Shown piece by piece: positions 33,565 through 44,469 of a DNA stretch of 64,000 bases; within the stretch, counting starts at the first letter, position 1, and the number at the start of each line of letters is the position of its first letter. The position numbers and the translations under genes are program-made. Location: positions 64,209,815 to 64,273,814 of the forward strand of contig NC_134573.1 of assembly GCF_050947875.1 (NCBI RefSeq), given 5' to 3'. The notes below the pieces were generated by a model, which was given only the letters and a program-made list of their open reading frames with translations, searched no databases and was not told where the DNA came from. Source of the stretch: Dermacentor variabilis (lineage: Eukaryota; Arthropoda; Arachnida; Ixodida; Ixodidae).

Positions 33565-35184
33565 AGCGCAGCGACCAAGCCGTCCTGTGGGGTCCCGGAG
33601 GGAAGACAGCCAGCAGAGGGGTGTGGTGGTCTGTAACGACCAAAAACGTGCGGCCGTGCAAATATGACCGGAACTTGGCGACAGCCCAAACTAAATCCAA
33701 GCACTCCCGCTCGGTGATGGGGCAATTCCTCTCGGCAGGTGACAGCAGGTGGCTGGCGTAAGCTATCACGCACTCGGTACCATTCTGCAGTAGGGCGAGA
33801 ACAGCGCCGATGCGGGGCCGCTTGCGTAAGTGTCGACTTCAGTCGGTGCAGATGGATAAAAGTGGGTAAGTATGGGAGAGGTGATCAGAAACCCGATGAG
33901 AGCGGCGAATGCGGGAGCCTGCTCCGGGCCGCATGAGAATGGCGTGTTCTTCTTCCGAAGATCTGTCAAAGGCCGAGCAACGTCGGCGAAGTTTTTGACG
34001 AAACGGCGAATGTAAGAACACAGGCCGATGAAGCAGCGCACGTCAGAAGCAGAACGTGGCACAGGGAAACGTTTTACGGCGCGAACTTCTTCCGGGTCTG
34101 GTTGGACGCCGGATGCGTCAACGAGGTGTCCCAACACTGTAATCTGATAGAGCCAGAACTTTTCGGAAGACCGCAAGAATTGCAGCGAGTCGGGTAAGGT
34201 GGCTGCCAACCGTGGGAGAAAAAACAAGAACGCGGTCAAGATAACAAAGACAGGTGGTCCATTTGTAGCCTCGCAGAAGAGAGTCCATCATACGTTCAAA
34301 TGTCGCAGGAGCATTGCATAGGCCAAAGGGCATGACTTTGAACTGATATAAGCCATCTTGCGTGATGAAGGCCGTCCACTCGCGGTACATTTCATCAACT
34401 GAAATCTGCCAGTAGCCGGATCGAAGGTCGATGGACGAGAAGTATTTAGGTCCGTGCAAACAGTCCAAAGCCTCATCGATGCGTGGTAGTGGGTAGACGT
34501 CTTTGCGCGTTATCTTAAATGGCCATAATCGACGCAAGAACGCCAGGTACCATGTTTCTTTTTCACAAGGACGACAGGCGAAACCAAAGGACTGGCTGAT
34601 AGCTCGATGTCCCCTTTGTGGAGCATTTTGTCCACTTCCCATTGGATGACTCAACGTTCCGCATGCGATACCCGATAGGGACGCCGACGAATAGGATTCG
34701 TGTCTCCAGTGTTCATACGGTGGTGAACGGCAGATGTTTGGCCTAAAGGCCTGTCGCCGAAATCAGATGTCACTGACGGTTCAAGCAGGTGACGTATGTG
34801 CGTGGCCTGTGCAGTGGTGAGGACAAATGCAATCATTTTCGCGAGGTCATCCGTTAGGGAACCAGAGCTGTGAGCTGCAATTGGCGCTAATACGCCGCTC
34901 TCGGCATTCAGACTCTCAATGTCAAATTCAGAACCACTAGAAACGCTGACCAAGAACATGCGGGCCAGCATCACTTGAATACACAGGCTGAAATCCAGAG
35001 GTGGTAGAACGACGTCGTTGTTAGTAACCGCGACCAACGTATGCGGAACAGCAACGTTCCGGTTCAAAAGCGTGTTGATGATGGGGCGAAGCACATATTC
35101 ACCGTCAAGAACTTCTGGATGGGCGGTCAAAGTGACGTAAGTAACTACCTCGGAGGACAGACGCACATCGTGAAGTGAGCACAA
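33444..35184 (-). pseudogene. Gypsy reverse transcriptase and RNase H region
   Basis: Minus-strand frames with stops and shifts. RT words: RRRPYRVSHAER, KDVYPLPRIDEALDCLHG, YFSSIDLRSGYWQISVDE, TAFITQDGLYQFKVMPFGL, NAPATFERMMDSLLRG, then CLCYLDRVLVFS. The last is the catalytic motif, which in the family reads YLDD; here the second aspartate is replaced by arginine. After it come FIGLCSYIRRFVKNFADVAR, PLTDLRKKNTPF and RNase H words (ASHLLSPAERNCPITERECL, VTDHHTPL). An in-frame TGA follows VSHAER. The enzyme could not be active. Confidence 0.85.
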
Positions 35185-35229
35185 GTGCGGTGGGGCGGTG
35201 CTCGGAGCATCGGCGTGTTGAGGCAGTTC

Positions 35230-35560
35230 TTACTGAAGAACGCCGATCGCGCAGTCGACGAGCGCAGAATGAGTGGATAAAAAGCCCAATCCAAGGATAA
35301 CGTTGTGAGGGCAGTTGTCGATCACAGCAAAGAGAACAGAAGTAGGGCAGTCGGCTATAATGAAATGCGCAGTACACATTCCAAGAACAACCAGCACGCC
35401 GCCGTCGGCCACACGAAGCACTCGGGCAGCTGCTCGGGTGAGAACCTTCTTTAAGCGTCTGCCTAGGCTAGCACTCACCACAGATACGTGGGCTCTAGTT
35501 GTCGACGAGTGCTTCTACAGGTACGCCGTCTATTTTAACATCTAATACACTTCTCCGTGC
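35230..35560 (-). pseudogene. Gypsy aspartic protease remnant
   Basis: The minus strand encodes VLDVKIDGVPVEALVDN, then breaks at the active site: instead of the family's Asp-Thr-Gly, one extra base shifts the frame after the aspartate and gives a stop, and the glycine codon is also altered. The remaining half (ASLGRRLKKVLTRAAARVLR, VIDNCPHNVILGLGFLSTHS, ALVDC) continues in another frame to 35230. Confidence 0.75.
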
Positions 35561-36760
35561 GGGTGCAGACAGAGGATTTGCTGCGGTAGCAGGCAATGCA
35601 GCACCACCTCCGAGGGCTGCTTTCTTAGTTTTCCGAAAGGGTGCGGCCAAACGCCACAGGGGGCGAAAGGCGACGTGGCTGCGGCGAACGAGACTGGTGT
35701 CCGCGCGGTGATGGTGAGCGGCTGTACGACGTGTTCCTAGCAGAGTTGTCGGCGCGTTTAGACTCGGCGGTGGGCGAAACATTGCGGGCATGTCCATCAA
35801 AACGGCTCAGGTTGGTCGGCGTGCAAGGTGTTGAGGGCCACGAGTTGCGACAGTATCGGACGACATGACCAATGCGGCGACAGGTGAAACATGTCGGCTG
35901 GTCGCCCGCAGTTCTCCACTCAGTGGGGTTGCGATAACGCGGAGAGAAGCGTCGGGGTGGAGCGAAAGTAGTAGAAGGGCATTCGTCAGCTCTGGGATTG
36001 GCGACAGCACACACAGAATGTGAACCAATGTTTTGAAGTTCCTCGCGAACGGTGGTTTGTACGAGAGGAACTGAAAATGTGGTAGCATCAGGTCTACGCG
36101 AGCAGAAAACTGCGCACGCCATCGCATCCAGTTCCCGTCTAACGATTCGCACCACGTCCTCTGATGGCGACGCATGCTGCGGTGAGGGTTGATCTTCACA
36201 CGTCGACGTTGCGGCAGTATTGGGAAGTCAGGCGAATGGGTGGAAGACGCGTCGGCTTTTGGTCTGCTCGAATTGCGGGCACTCTTTAATGATACCATCA
36301 ACTACAGAGCAGCTTTTGCACGTCAGCAGATTAAAGGTGTCGTCAGCAATGCCCTTCAGCACGTGCCCGACCTTCTCAGCTTCTGTTATGTCATTATCAG
36401 CACATCCTGGATGTACGAGACGTAGGACTCCGTGAGAGATTGGGCAGAAGAGGCCAGTTCCTGTTTTTTGGGAATTTTACAGCCGACTGTTTTGCCAAAC
36501 AACTTTGTCAGCTTCTCTTTGCATTGGTCCCAGCTGGTTAGCTCCTCATCCTGGTTTTCGTACCACACCTTTGCCGTGTCTTTTAGGTAGAACAACAGGT
36601 TAGCTAGCATAAACGTAGGGTCCCATCTGTTGATTCCACTCACGCGTTCGTACATCGCCACCCATTCTTCAACGTCGGCGCCATCGGTCCCGCAGAAAGT
36701 CCCAGGATCCTTTGGTTGCGCAACGACAACCGAAGACGACAGCGACGTAGGAGGCGGCAA
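35560..36760 (-). pseudogene. Gypsy Gag with zinc knuckle
   Basis: Minus strand. The N-terminal 124 codons (36760-36386) are open: PKDPGTFCGTDGADVEEWVA, YERVSGINRWDP, LFYLKDTAKVWYENQ, SWDQCKEKLTKLFG, the classic retrotransposon Gag helical domain. After frameshifts, 36155-35625 carries a C-x2-C-x4-H-x4-C knuckle (CFTCRRIGHVVRYC) and an Arg/Ser/Pro-rich nucleic-acid-binding tail. Full Gag would bind and package the element RNA. Confidence 0.8.
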
Positions 36761-36866
36761 CGACGTTCATCCAGAGTGCTCACCATCATTCATGGTGCGG
36801 ACGGTGATGCGACGTCCACTGCGGAGCTCCGTTTCCAGCAGTGGTACCCTGCACCTCTCACCAAAA

Positions 36867-37014
36867 TGTCGCAGGGATGTTGGGGGTATAGAAGATTATA
36901 TTGACAATATATACACAATATGAGTCTGCGTAGTTAAGATGGCTGACCACCAACAGCCCGCAGCAGCCAGCGTCTCACGATCTTCTTCCTGTCTTCGTTC
37001 ATCCTTGCGTAACA
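36867..37014 (-). repeat. Gypsy 5' LTR
   Basis: On the minus strand it begins TGTTACGC and ends GCGACA. The base pairs just inside read TTTTGGTGAGAGG on the minus strand, where a tRNA primer-binding site (TGG...) is expected. Confidence 0.85.
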
Positions 37015-37570
37015 ATATATATATGGCACAAAGACGGTCTTCGTCTGATACACACAGTATATAGACATCTGCATTGGGATAAACTCCACCTTTCGTTGTG
37101 CTCCCGATGGTGCTCTGTGGACCTTATTGACGAGATCACACATCTTCATCCTAATGGCTTTTCAGATTTCCATGTAATACTGGCATGGGCTGATTGTGCG
37201 AGTTAGTCATATATATTGGACCGAGCCGATAATTTTTCATGACACAAGGGTTACACCGGAAATGTAGAACACAGGCCAAGATAATTGTTAACAAGAACAA
37301 GTGCTCCTCCGCGTCGCTTGCTACCTTGTCCTGTGTACTGCTTTCGGGCTAATGCAATAGTACCATGTTTATGTCATGGCCTTTGCTTTCACTTCTTATC
37401 CTCGATCGCTTCACTTTTGGTGCTTGTGGTGTGGCACCACAGCTCCTTGGTTGCTGCTTAAACAATGGGACTCTTTGTGCTCGTGCTAACAGTAAAGCTA
37501 GCATTGCCTCCCCGCTCCTCCGTGTGTGCAGGCATGGCTAGCAGCTGCAGCACGCTTTTGTGGGAGCCGC
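37015..37570. other. Unassigned stretch
   Basis: Short (TA)n remnant at its left edge, otherwise nothing recognised. Confidence 0.35.
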
Positions 37571-37574
37571 TGCT

Positions 37575-37623
37575 CTACATTTTTGGCATGTCTCTGGTTG
37601 TCAGAGACATGTCAAAAATGTAG
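37575..37623. repeat. Hairpin (21-bp arms)
   Basis: Arms ctacatttttggcatgtctct and agagacatgtcaaaaatgtag pair with one mismatch around a short loop; outer gctgct/agcagc bases also pair after a bulge. Confidence 0.8.
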
Positions 37624-37943
37624 CAGCAAGCTAGCCTCAAAGGAAACACGCACTCACGCACCTATAAATCACTGCGTCCGGCTTCCAGTCTCCGCTACCA
37701 AGGAAGTCTCTACACTAAAGAGAGTGCACTGTGCGACAACGCACATACTACGTATGCGGAGCGCGTCGTTGTTTTGCGGACAATCTCCACATTCTGTCCT
37801 AGTACCGGGGGAGCCGTTTCATGCTCCGGGGCTATCCTGAACAACTGGCAATAGGAGTCTCCGCCAAATGCCCAAAGTGCAGTGCTTTGCCTGGGCACGG
37901 AGTGACTCCCTTCTCTATGTCGTATATATATATATATTTTTAT

Positions 37944-37976
37944 TCCTGGACAGAGGTTCAGAACCTCCGTCCAGGA
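37944..37976. repeat. Hairpin (15-bp arms)
   Basis: Arms tcctggacagaggtt and aacctccgtccagga pair with one mismatch and a three-base loop. A second palindromic pair, tggcgcc/ggcgcca, lies about 100 bp downstream. Confidence 0.75.
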
Positions 37977-38149
37977 AGTCGAAATCCTGAACTGGTTCAT
38001 GGGTCTAAAAATCCGTTGTCCGGCGTTTTCGAAAAATTGACCTTCCGGCGTTATGGATCGAAAGTTCAATGGCGCCTAAATCGATGGCGCCACCATTTAT
38101 GGTCGAGCCCACGACGTTTGTTGGCATGTTATAGATCACTTGACATAAA

Positions 38150-38430
38150 TAACATGGCAAAATGTATGTCACGTCAATGATGTTATCGTTCATGGAAATC
38201 AGGTCATTACATGCATGCCATGTCATAATATACATGTCATACATGCACGTCATGCATGCACGCCATAGCATGTCATCTATGTCATGAATGCACGTCACAC
38301 AATTAATGTAACCGCGATGGTATAAACTATCACGATTACGCAAGAGACTAGATCATGACACTCACGCCAATTATGTCATGGATATCATGTCTTGCCATGC
38401 AGTCATGTCATGCATATCAAGATTAACTCC
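38150..38430. repeat. CATG-rich degenerate simple repeat
   Basis: Dense recurrence of atgtcatg, catgcatg and cacgtcatgcatgcacg in irregular spacing, much of it self-complementary. Such CATG-rich tracts look like decayed satellite DNA. Confidence 0.7.
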
Positions 38431-38434
38431 ACTC

Positions 38435-38855
38435 TGTGGATTAAGTTAACGAAACAACCACTAGGCTTCCAGGCGCCTTAGGAGAGAGCGAGAGAGACAG
38501 TCGTACAGAACAACAGACGGACAGACAGAGACCTAAGGTGCATAAATAGGCAAAAAAAGACTTCGCATGGATACGGCATGGAGACAGAAGCGAATAGAGG
38601 CTGTTCCAAGTTCGCCTCCAGCGCGCGATGTGCAATTACCGCAACTCTACTTCCTTTTGGGCGCATATGCACGAACATTATCGATGGGTGGATGGATGCT
38701 ATTAGCCTACCCTTTGAAACAGTGTAGTGTATTTCCCCACCAAGCTCTTTTTCTTATTTCGCCTAATTGCCTACCTTTCTGCCCTTAAACAGACAATATA
38801 TTAAGAGCATAAAACGTTCGAAGCCATTATTGGAAGCATTGCTTTTGTACACCTC
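38435..38855. other. Unassigned stretch
   Basis: Contains a short purine-rich gagagagac run near 38485-38535. No gene or element recognised. Confidence 0.35.
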
Positions 38856-38859
38856 TCTT

Positions 38860-39620
38860 CTTTGTGGTCTTCTTACTTTTGTGACATCCTATTGTCGTCT
38901 TTTACTAATCTCTGCAGGGGAGATGTTTACTTTCCCCGTGCTATCCAAAACCCCAGAGGCCTCAAGGAGCCTCGCGGAGCCTAAACCGACAACCAGGTAG
39001 ATGCCTTCACATTGTAATAAAACATATTCCATCGTTTCCATAGCTTTACTGCAGCAAGCACATGCTTCGTCTTCCTTGCTGTACTTCGCTTTATATCTAA
39101 GCGTTCTAAGGCGTCCTGATCTTGCTTCGAATGTAAAGAGCTTCCCTTTGGATTATCATAAATTGTTTCTTCACTGATTTTCGGTTTACCTCTTAGGTAG
39201 CTATTCATAGATGGCTGCTTTTCCATAGCCGCCACCAAGGAGACTGTCTCAGCCTCTCTGACTTCGCGTTTAACTTTCTTTGTTACCATGTTGCTTACTA
39301 TACCGGTCGCATACTCGCTGGTAAGGTACCTAGTTTCTTGCCTCCACTGTGATTCGCTATTTTTTCTGTACAAATACTTTTACACTCTCACTACTCATTT
39401 ACTTTCCTTCATATTCCTCAGTCGTTCCTCAAAATTAATTTTGCTTTTAGCTTCCCTCATTTCAAAACTTGTCCAGCCCACATCATCTGCACAGCTTTAT
39501 TTGCAGTCTTTCCTTGTGTGCCCAATACGAGGCACCCCACTGACCTTTGGTTGCCATCTAGTCCTGATGGTACCCTGATTTCAAGCAAACAACGGCATTT
39601 CTCAATGTAAATCCTTCAAT
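38860..39620 (-). pseudogene. LINE ORF C-terminal fragment with Cys-Cys-His-Cys
   Basis: Minus-strand fragment in two frames. Upstream: CADDVGWTSFEMREAKSKIN, YRKNSESQWRQETRYLTSEY, REVREAETVSLVAAME, MNSYLRGKPKISEETIYDN. After a shift: EARSGRLRTLRYKAKYSKED, then ACACCSKAMETMEYVLLQCE, a C-x2-C-x8-H-x4-C-like cluster. This is a typical LINE C-terminus abundant in tick genomes; the clade was not resolved. A shorter relative lies at 63684-63985. Confidence 0.6.
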
Positions 39621-39624
39621 CATT

Positions 39625-40300
39625 ACAACTTTCTACATACCCTACAGCACCTTTTACCTATAGTATCCTCATAGAATTCTGTGCTTCGTTATCACCGCAT
39701 TTCTCTTCTCCTTTGCTATTATTGTTTTTTCCTATGTTTCCCTATGTCTATCGCACTCGCTTATCCATACAACAAGGTATCCGTGTTCTTTTACTCGAGG
39801 TATTCACTGGCTGTGTATTAATACGGTCTGTTCACTATTCCCTGTTTGTTCACTGCTCGTTCAACTATGACAGTCTATGCCATCTGGTGGAGACCGCGGA
39901 AGTGAAGTTAGATGACACTTGGCGGCCGCATGGCAGAGGGCGATAGTGACATGGAACTGGCGCCCCACCCCGCTTACTACTGCTTACACACGGCTTTCAT
40001 TATATCCGTAGTTTTCTGCTATTGTTGCGTATTATCAGCATGACGACGGACCACTTCACACTATCGGCATGTTCATAGAATATCTACAAGTCACCTAACC
40101 AACCATTTGTTTCTTGAAGCGGTTAGAGGATACCCAGATTCCAGATACGCAAATCCGTGTGAAGTCGGCTAAGAAGACCTTGTCGTCCCAAAATGTTACA
40201 CCTTCTACAATTTACATTGTTCCCAAACAACAACGTTCATGCATCTTACATGACTGTTTTAAACACTCTTCACTCACTACTTTTCTGTCAGGAACGCTAT
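39625..40300. other. Unassigned stretch
   Basis: 3' flank of gene copy B on the minus strand. No supported feature. Confidence 0.35.
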
Positions 40301-40307
40301 GTCGCGC

Positions 40308-40331
40308 TTATACGCACATGTCATTCGTTAT
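40308..40331 (-). CDS. Gene copy B, terminal coding exon
   Basis: Counterpart of 801-824: GGCAG acceptor, then ITNDMCV and a TAA stop in phase 0. Equal length (24 bp) in both copies. The acceptor and most of the exon lie inside an imperfect inverted repeat (40318-40359) that copy A lacks, so splicing of this exon in copy B might differ. Confidence 0.45.
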   Translation of the reverse strand: MTNDMCV

Positions 40332-40359
40332 CTGCCTAATGGCAGGTAACGAATGGCAT
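40318..40359. repeat. Hairpin over the copy B terminal exon
   Basis: 19-bp arms (atgtcattcgttatctgcc and its complement with two mismatches) around a 4-base loop. One arm contains most of the terminal exon and its acceptor AG. Confidence 0.75.
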
Positions 40360-40617
40360 GCAAGATAGGTGATTGTTGTTGGTGGACAAGATGAGCCCCA
40401 TAGGGTGCACCTTTTCTTTGCAGTATCAGAAGCAACATATAGTTTGCTACAGACAAACTTACAGCATTGCTTCATAAAAAGAACTCAACTAAACCAAGGC
40501 AGAAGGGCGCCATCTACAATCGGAGTTTGCAGGTTTACAGGTGCACGCGTGTGTATGTGTGTATTTGTGGATCCATCAGTGCGTGCGTGCTTGAAATATG
40601 CTCAAACATGTACTTAC

Positions 40618-40665
40618 GCGATAAGAATCTTCATCGATATCCGCGTCCAACTTTTCAATGCGTTC
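40618..40665 (-). CDS. Gene copy B, penultimate exon
   Basis: 48 bp, TTTGCAG acceptor and GTAAGT donor, encoding ERIEKLDADIDEDSYR in phase 0. Four residues of sixteen differ from copy A (1326-1373), all in the middle or near the end; ERIEKLD and DED are identical. Acidic and soluble in character. No intervening stop and intact signals make it likely functional. Confidence 0.6.
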
Positions 40666-40669
40666 CTGC

Positions 40670-42060
40670 AAAGATCACAAATAGGGAGCACATAGAAACG
40701 CTAAAGCATATGTATTTTTATCGTGCCGTAGACATACACATATATGGGCACATCCAGGTATAAATCTCGGCAGCGTCACCACGTTGCACATGGCGATCTT
40801 AATACCATTCCTTAGTCCGCGAAATACAAAATTCCTTAGATGACACAAAAACTAACGTCCACGACTGTTTTACGTTGATCGATAAACAGGTATCGACAGG
40901 GAGAAAAGAAACAACCGATTAAGGGAGGAATCGGACGATTCCTCTCCTTAGCTGAATTAGCGGAAGCAGGCAGCCCCGGCCTCTCATTGTATTTAATTAC
41001 GTGCGCTGGCTCATTACAATGGATAGTTTCATGAACACATATCACTGCCGCACAACTTGACGCAGAAGTACGCAGACTCTATATTCTCTTCAGTAAGATT
41101 CACTATATGACTCTATCGCCATCAACTTCGCTTCTTTGAAACATACACACATCGCGCAAGTTCAATCTTTTTCAACAAAGTACTCCTTCCTTGAGAAAGC
41201 ACCACTGCCGGTGTACTAGTACAGTACGCGAAACAGTATGCAGTACCAGCACGAAGGAAGCATCACGTGCACCGAGGAGCGCACCCCGGTTCGAGCTCTG
41301 AAAGATGTCCTTATTGCGATGTATAAAGACATGTTCAATACCTTTCCTTTGCTTCAGTAACACATGCCATTGGTACTCCTACTTACAAAATATTTACTGC
41401 CAGAGCCATTCATAAGTGTGAAGATTGTTTCTACAACAGTCAACCTCACGCGCGGCTACTTCATCTCGCGAAAATGTTTATGCTTAGATCTGCAATTTTA
41501 CGAATATGATGTGAACATGCGTGCAAGACTGCCATCCAAGAATTGCGATAGCTTAATCTAGAAACGACCCATGTTAAAGAAAGTGTACTTTAATTAAAGA
41601 TGTAAAACCTGGATCTCGAGGAACGTGATAATTGATGTTTCAACTTTAGAAAGTTAGCTTAAAACCGAACACGGCTTCACAAAAAGCTCTTACGCTAGTA
41701 TTGTTCGTAAGAAAATCTAACCTATCCTGATGCAGGGCGTATTAGCGTAGGTCGCCATACAAGCATATGCCACATAGGAAGCCAGGATTTCAAGGTATAA
41801 GTTCCCGTCGAACGAGTGATCAAATTAATCCGGAGACTATCCGTGCGGCGTTCCTGAGAGTGACATTGTTGCCCTGAAATGTAAACTCTTAAGAGTCTAC
41901 AGATGAAATGAATAATTCAAAGGCAACATTAGAAATTGCCATGATTGAAAAAAGAGTCGTCAAATTCAACCTGAAATCTCGTAGAAATTGAGAGCCAAAG
42001 CGCAGTTACGCATCAGAAAGAAAACCAAAAGATACAGTGTGGTCCACGTCATATTGCTGC
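40670..42060. other. Intron of copy B
   Basis: No exon or recognised element. A block at 40850-40870 resembles the start of the 1567-1740 repeat of copy A. Short frames only. Confidence 0.4.
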
Positions 42061-42066
42061 TCTTAC

Positions 42067-42155
42067 TTTGCTGACACTGCAGCGGCAAATGCTCGCTGCA
42101 GTTGTGTGAATGCATTGCGCATGAATGTAGGAAGTTGCCTCCAACCACAAGTCAT
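42067..42155 (-). CDS. Gene copy B, membrane-segment exon
   Basis: Counterpart of 3835-3922. In the matching frame it gives TCGWRQLPTFMRNAF then TQLQRAFAAAVSA, more polar than copy A. The donor region is GTAAGA, better than copy A's gttaga but one base further on. At the acceptor position copy A has CACAG while copy B reads CAAATG, with no AG. Either another acceptor is used or the exon is lost in copy B. Boundaries are uncertain. Confidence 0.35.
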
Positions 42156-42328
42156 TTGAGCCGGGTGATCTCAACTTTCCGCAGGGAACGATTCGCACGT
42201 ACTCTGCGTTCACACGTTCCTTTTACCAGTGGACCATACTGCCGCACTTCACTTCTATTTAATAAAGTTGCGTGTTCTAGGTACTTAAACAAAGCGTCAC
42301 ACAAGCTAGGTTGACCGGAGTGACTTAC

Positions 42329-42433
42329 GTATTTCGACGAGAACTTGGAAGCAGCTATGTGTCCCACGTAGCAGAAAAGGGTCGACCCTGTGTTCCAAAT
42401 AATGAAGACGCTGAGCGTTTTCAGCACATCCGC
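42329..42433 (-). CDS. Gene copy B, hydrophobic exon (35 codons)
   Basis: 105 bp with a GCGCAG acceptor and GTAAGT donor, phase 0 at both ends. Encodes ADVLKTLSVFIIWNTG, then STLFCYVGHIAASKFSSKY. The hydrophobic core would make one membrane span. Thirteen residues in a row are identical to copy A (4096-4200), the strongest protein-level match between the copies after exon 2. Confidence 0.65.
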
Positions 42434-42795
42434 CTGCGCAGAAGTGATGAGATGACGTCATTCGCATCATTTATTCATAGTGAACAGTCTAGCAAGCTGA
42501 GTTCAGCACTTGAACACTAAATCTGGATTGCAGAAAGAGCGAAATAGTGGCTTTCTTTTCAAAACGAGGTTAGTGGCATACGCCTTGGTCACGGCCTTGA
42601 ATGCCGAGAATATAGAGGATTTCTTGCAAAGGTTTTGGGATATCCCCACTTCGGACTACGTAAAGCTGTATCAATCTATGCGGACACAAACATGTTTTTC
42701 CTCAGGAGATGAGCCGTCAAGAATCTGCCTTCAAAATATTTGTCGTGTTCGAATTCTACGTGGGCGTTTCAAAGCGGGAACCTGTATCTTCTTAC
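42434..42795. other. Region between two copy B exons
   Basis: A missing exon with length of 2 modulo 3 would be needed here to keep phase between 42796-42852 and 42329-42433, but none was identified. A plus-strand frame (42510-42863) reads naturally in part (TALNAENIEDFLQRFWDIP) yet overlaps the copy B exon antisense and has no known motif, so it is not called. Confidence 0.3.
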
Positions 42796-42852
42796 GTTGT
42801 CGTGTCCCGAATCTCTCAATAGCACTTTCAGCGGTGGTTAGCTTAAGTAAAG
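42796..42852 (-). CDS. Gene copy B, 57-bp exon
   Basis: TTTCCAG acceptor and GTAAGA donor. The only frame without a stop starts in phase 1 and ends in phase 1: LLKLTTAESAIERFGTRQ. Copy A (6055-6111) has the same length and is open in the same frame but lost the donor T. Because exon 3 ends in phase 0, at least one further exon (length 1 modulo 3) must lie between 42.9 and 51.0 kb if this one is used. Basic-acidic composition suggests a loop between membrane spans. Confidence 0.5.
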
Positions 42853-43069
42853 CTGGAAAGTAATGCCAGCATGTTTCCTTGAAAGGCACGTCCCGACAGA
42901 AGCCAGAAAGAAATTGCGGCAGAAACTCCGTAGGTGGGCTTGTCAGATAATGCGTCAGCATCCTTTCCAGTCGCGTATCTCACCCTCATGCAACGAATGA
43001 TCGATTGAGTGGCCGTGTTACGCACACCGCCGCTCACTGTATCGAGTATGACGCAATGTGCTGCAAGTA

Positions 43070-43610
43070 TCGCCCCCCTCCCCTCAATTACCTGTTCCCA
43101 TTACCCAATTGGTGAGCCTAATTAGTCAGAACTAATCTTATTGGGCAAAATTTATGCATTCGTAATCTTAATTAGGGTTAAGTAATGTAATATGAATAAT
43201 CATCATTATCCTTATTCATCTTGGTTGGGCTTAAGTAATGTAATCGTACTCTATCGTAATCGGGCTGATCATTTTAAATACTCATAATTATTCCTGATTA
43301 GTCTTACGCAATTTATTGTTATTCAATCGTATCTAGGCTGAATTATTTTTATGTACCCTTAATCATTCATGATCAGGGTTGATAAATTTAACCTGGATTG
43401 CTCTTGATCAGGCTAATTAATTTAACGTGACTTCATTATACTTAGTTCCACCATTCTTATTTACCCTGAATTATTCGTCTTGACGCTTAATTCCATCGTA
43501 ATTAATCTCAATTAGGCTACATTACTCTTATTAGTCCTAAAAACTCTTATTTAGGCTCAAATAATTTAATCTTAATTCATCTTCATTAGGTTCAAATAGT
43601 CATAGAAACC
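43070..43610. repeat. AT-rich degenerate tandem repeat, block 1
   Basis: Roughly ten loosely related 50-bp units built from taatctTAATTAggcTaA-like words (for example ctcaattaggctacatta and gatcaggctaattaattta). Continues after an 860-bp interruption at 44470-44680. Confidence 0.65.
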
Positions 43611-44465
43611 CATATATTTTCTTGATTACGTTTAAATTGTATAGGGAAGCTGTCTATGGCTACCCTGCAAAAATCATGGCGGCGAACAGAAAACGCCTTG
43701 CGGCAAAGCCAAATTTCTCGCGAATGCTCTGCAGCTCTGAATCCTACGTAGGTATCTTGGAAAAAATCATAGTGAAGTTGGGGGCCACTAAGAGGACTCT
43801 CTCATTACGCCGAGTTTCATTCACTTGTCGCAGTTAGTTCACAGTGAAGTTCTAAACGTTACAGAATTCTCGTCTGCTGTCAATACATGAGCATCTACGG
43901 AGGGAGTATGGTTACAGAAAACGGCTGCAACTCTTGTTTTCTCAAAACTATCTCAAAACAAATTACATAACAATTAACCGCTAAACCAACTCTAACATTA
44001 CGTTGAATTTCATTTACTTTTCACAATTACGTAGTTCACAGTGAAGTTTCATTCAGCTGATGACCTAGGAACCGTGCTCAAACGCAAATTACAAACAAAC
44101 GGGTTTTCTTTCGTGCACTCCTTTGGACTGGGCTCAGGTCAACGCATATCGTCGCTCGCGTCATGGCTCGGTTTAACGGTCACCTGCGTCTAAAAGCGCT
44201 CCGTCGCAGCTGCGTCGACAAAATCTGCGTCTGTATAGCGGCGTCCTACAAGCCGTTCGACGGTACCTCCGTGTATGTATGACGTAGTGCGTGACGTAGT
44301 GCGCGACGTAGTGACCTCCTGATATTTCTTTGAGTTTAGCATAAATGACATAGACGTAATTATATGCATAGTTACATACCAACAAAACTCCTTACCAGCA
44401 TAACTTATATTACCATAGCAGCTTCGCTGTTCAACCACCTTCACAGGGTGGAATGGCTCCACAAC
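43610..44465. other. Interruption of the AT-rich repeat
   Basis: No coding motif. Contains two copies of a (t)cattcact..gttcacagtgaagtt word (43815-43850, 44010-44050), and three 12-bp units of gacgtagtgcg(t/c) at 44281-44316. Probably an inserted repeat of unknown type. Confidence 0.4.
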
Positions 44466-44469
44466 TTCT

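Larger units (their letters stand above)
31976..37014 (-). mobile_element. Complete but inactive Ty3/Gypsy LTR retrotransposon
   Basis: A 5.04-kb minus-strand element bounded by two short LTRs (147-148 bp). Order on the minus strand: LTR, gag with a zinc knuckle, protease, reverse transcriptase, RNase H, integrase, LTR, the standard Ty3/Gypsy order. Pol runs into the 3' LTR. All coding parts carry stops or frameshifts, and key residues of protease and RT are changed, so it is dead. The two LTRs differ at about 15-20 positions by eye, indicating a moderately old insertion. Confidence 0.9.

Noticed and set aside
37944..37976. microRNA precursor
   Set aside because: The hairpin is only 33 bases with a three-base loop, too short for a typical animal precursor.
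42510..42863. Plus-strand frame with a natural-looking middle (NAENIEDFLQRFWDIP)
   Set aside because: Overlaps a conserved minus-strand exon, no known domain, no paralogue in copy A. Left unresolved rather than called.
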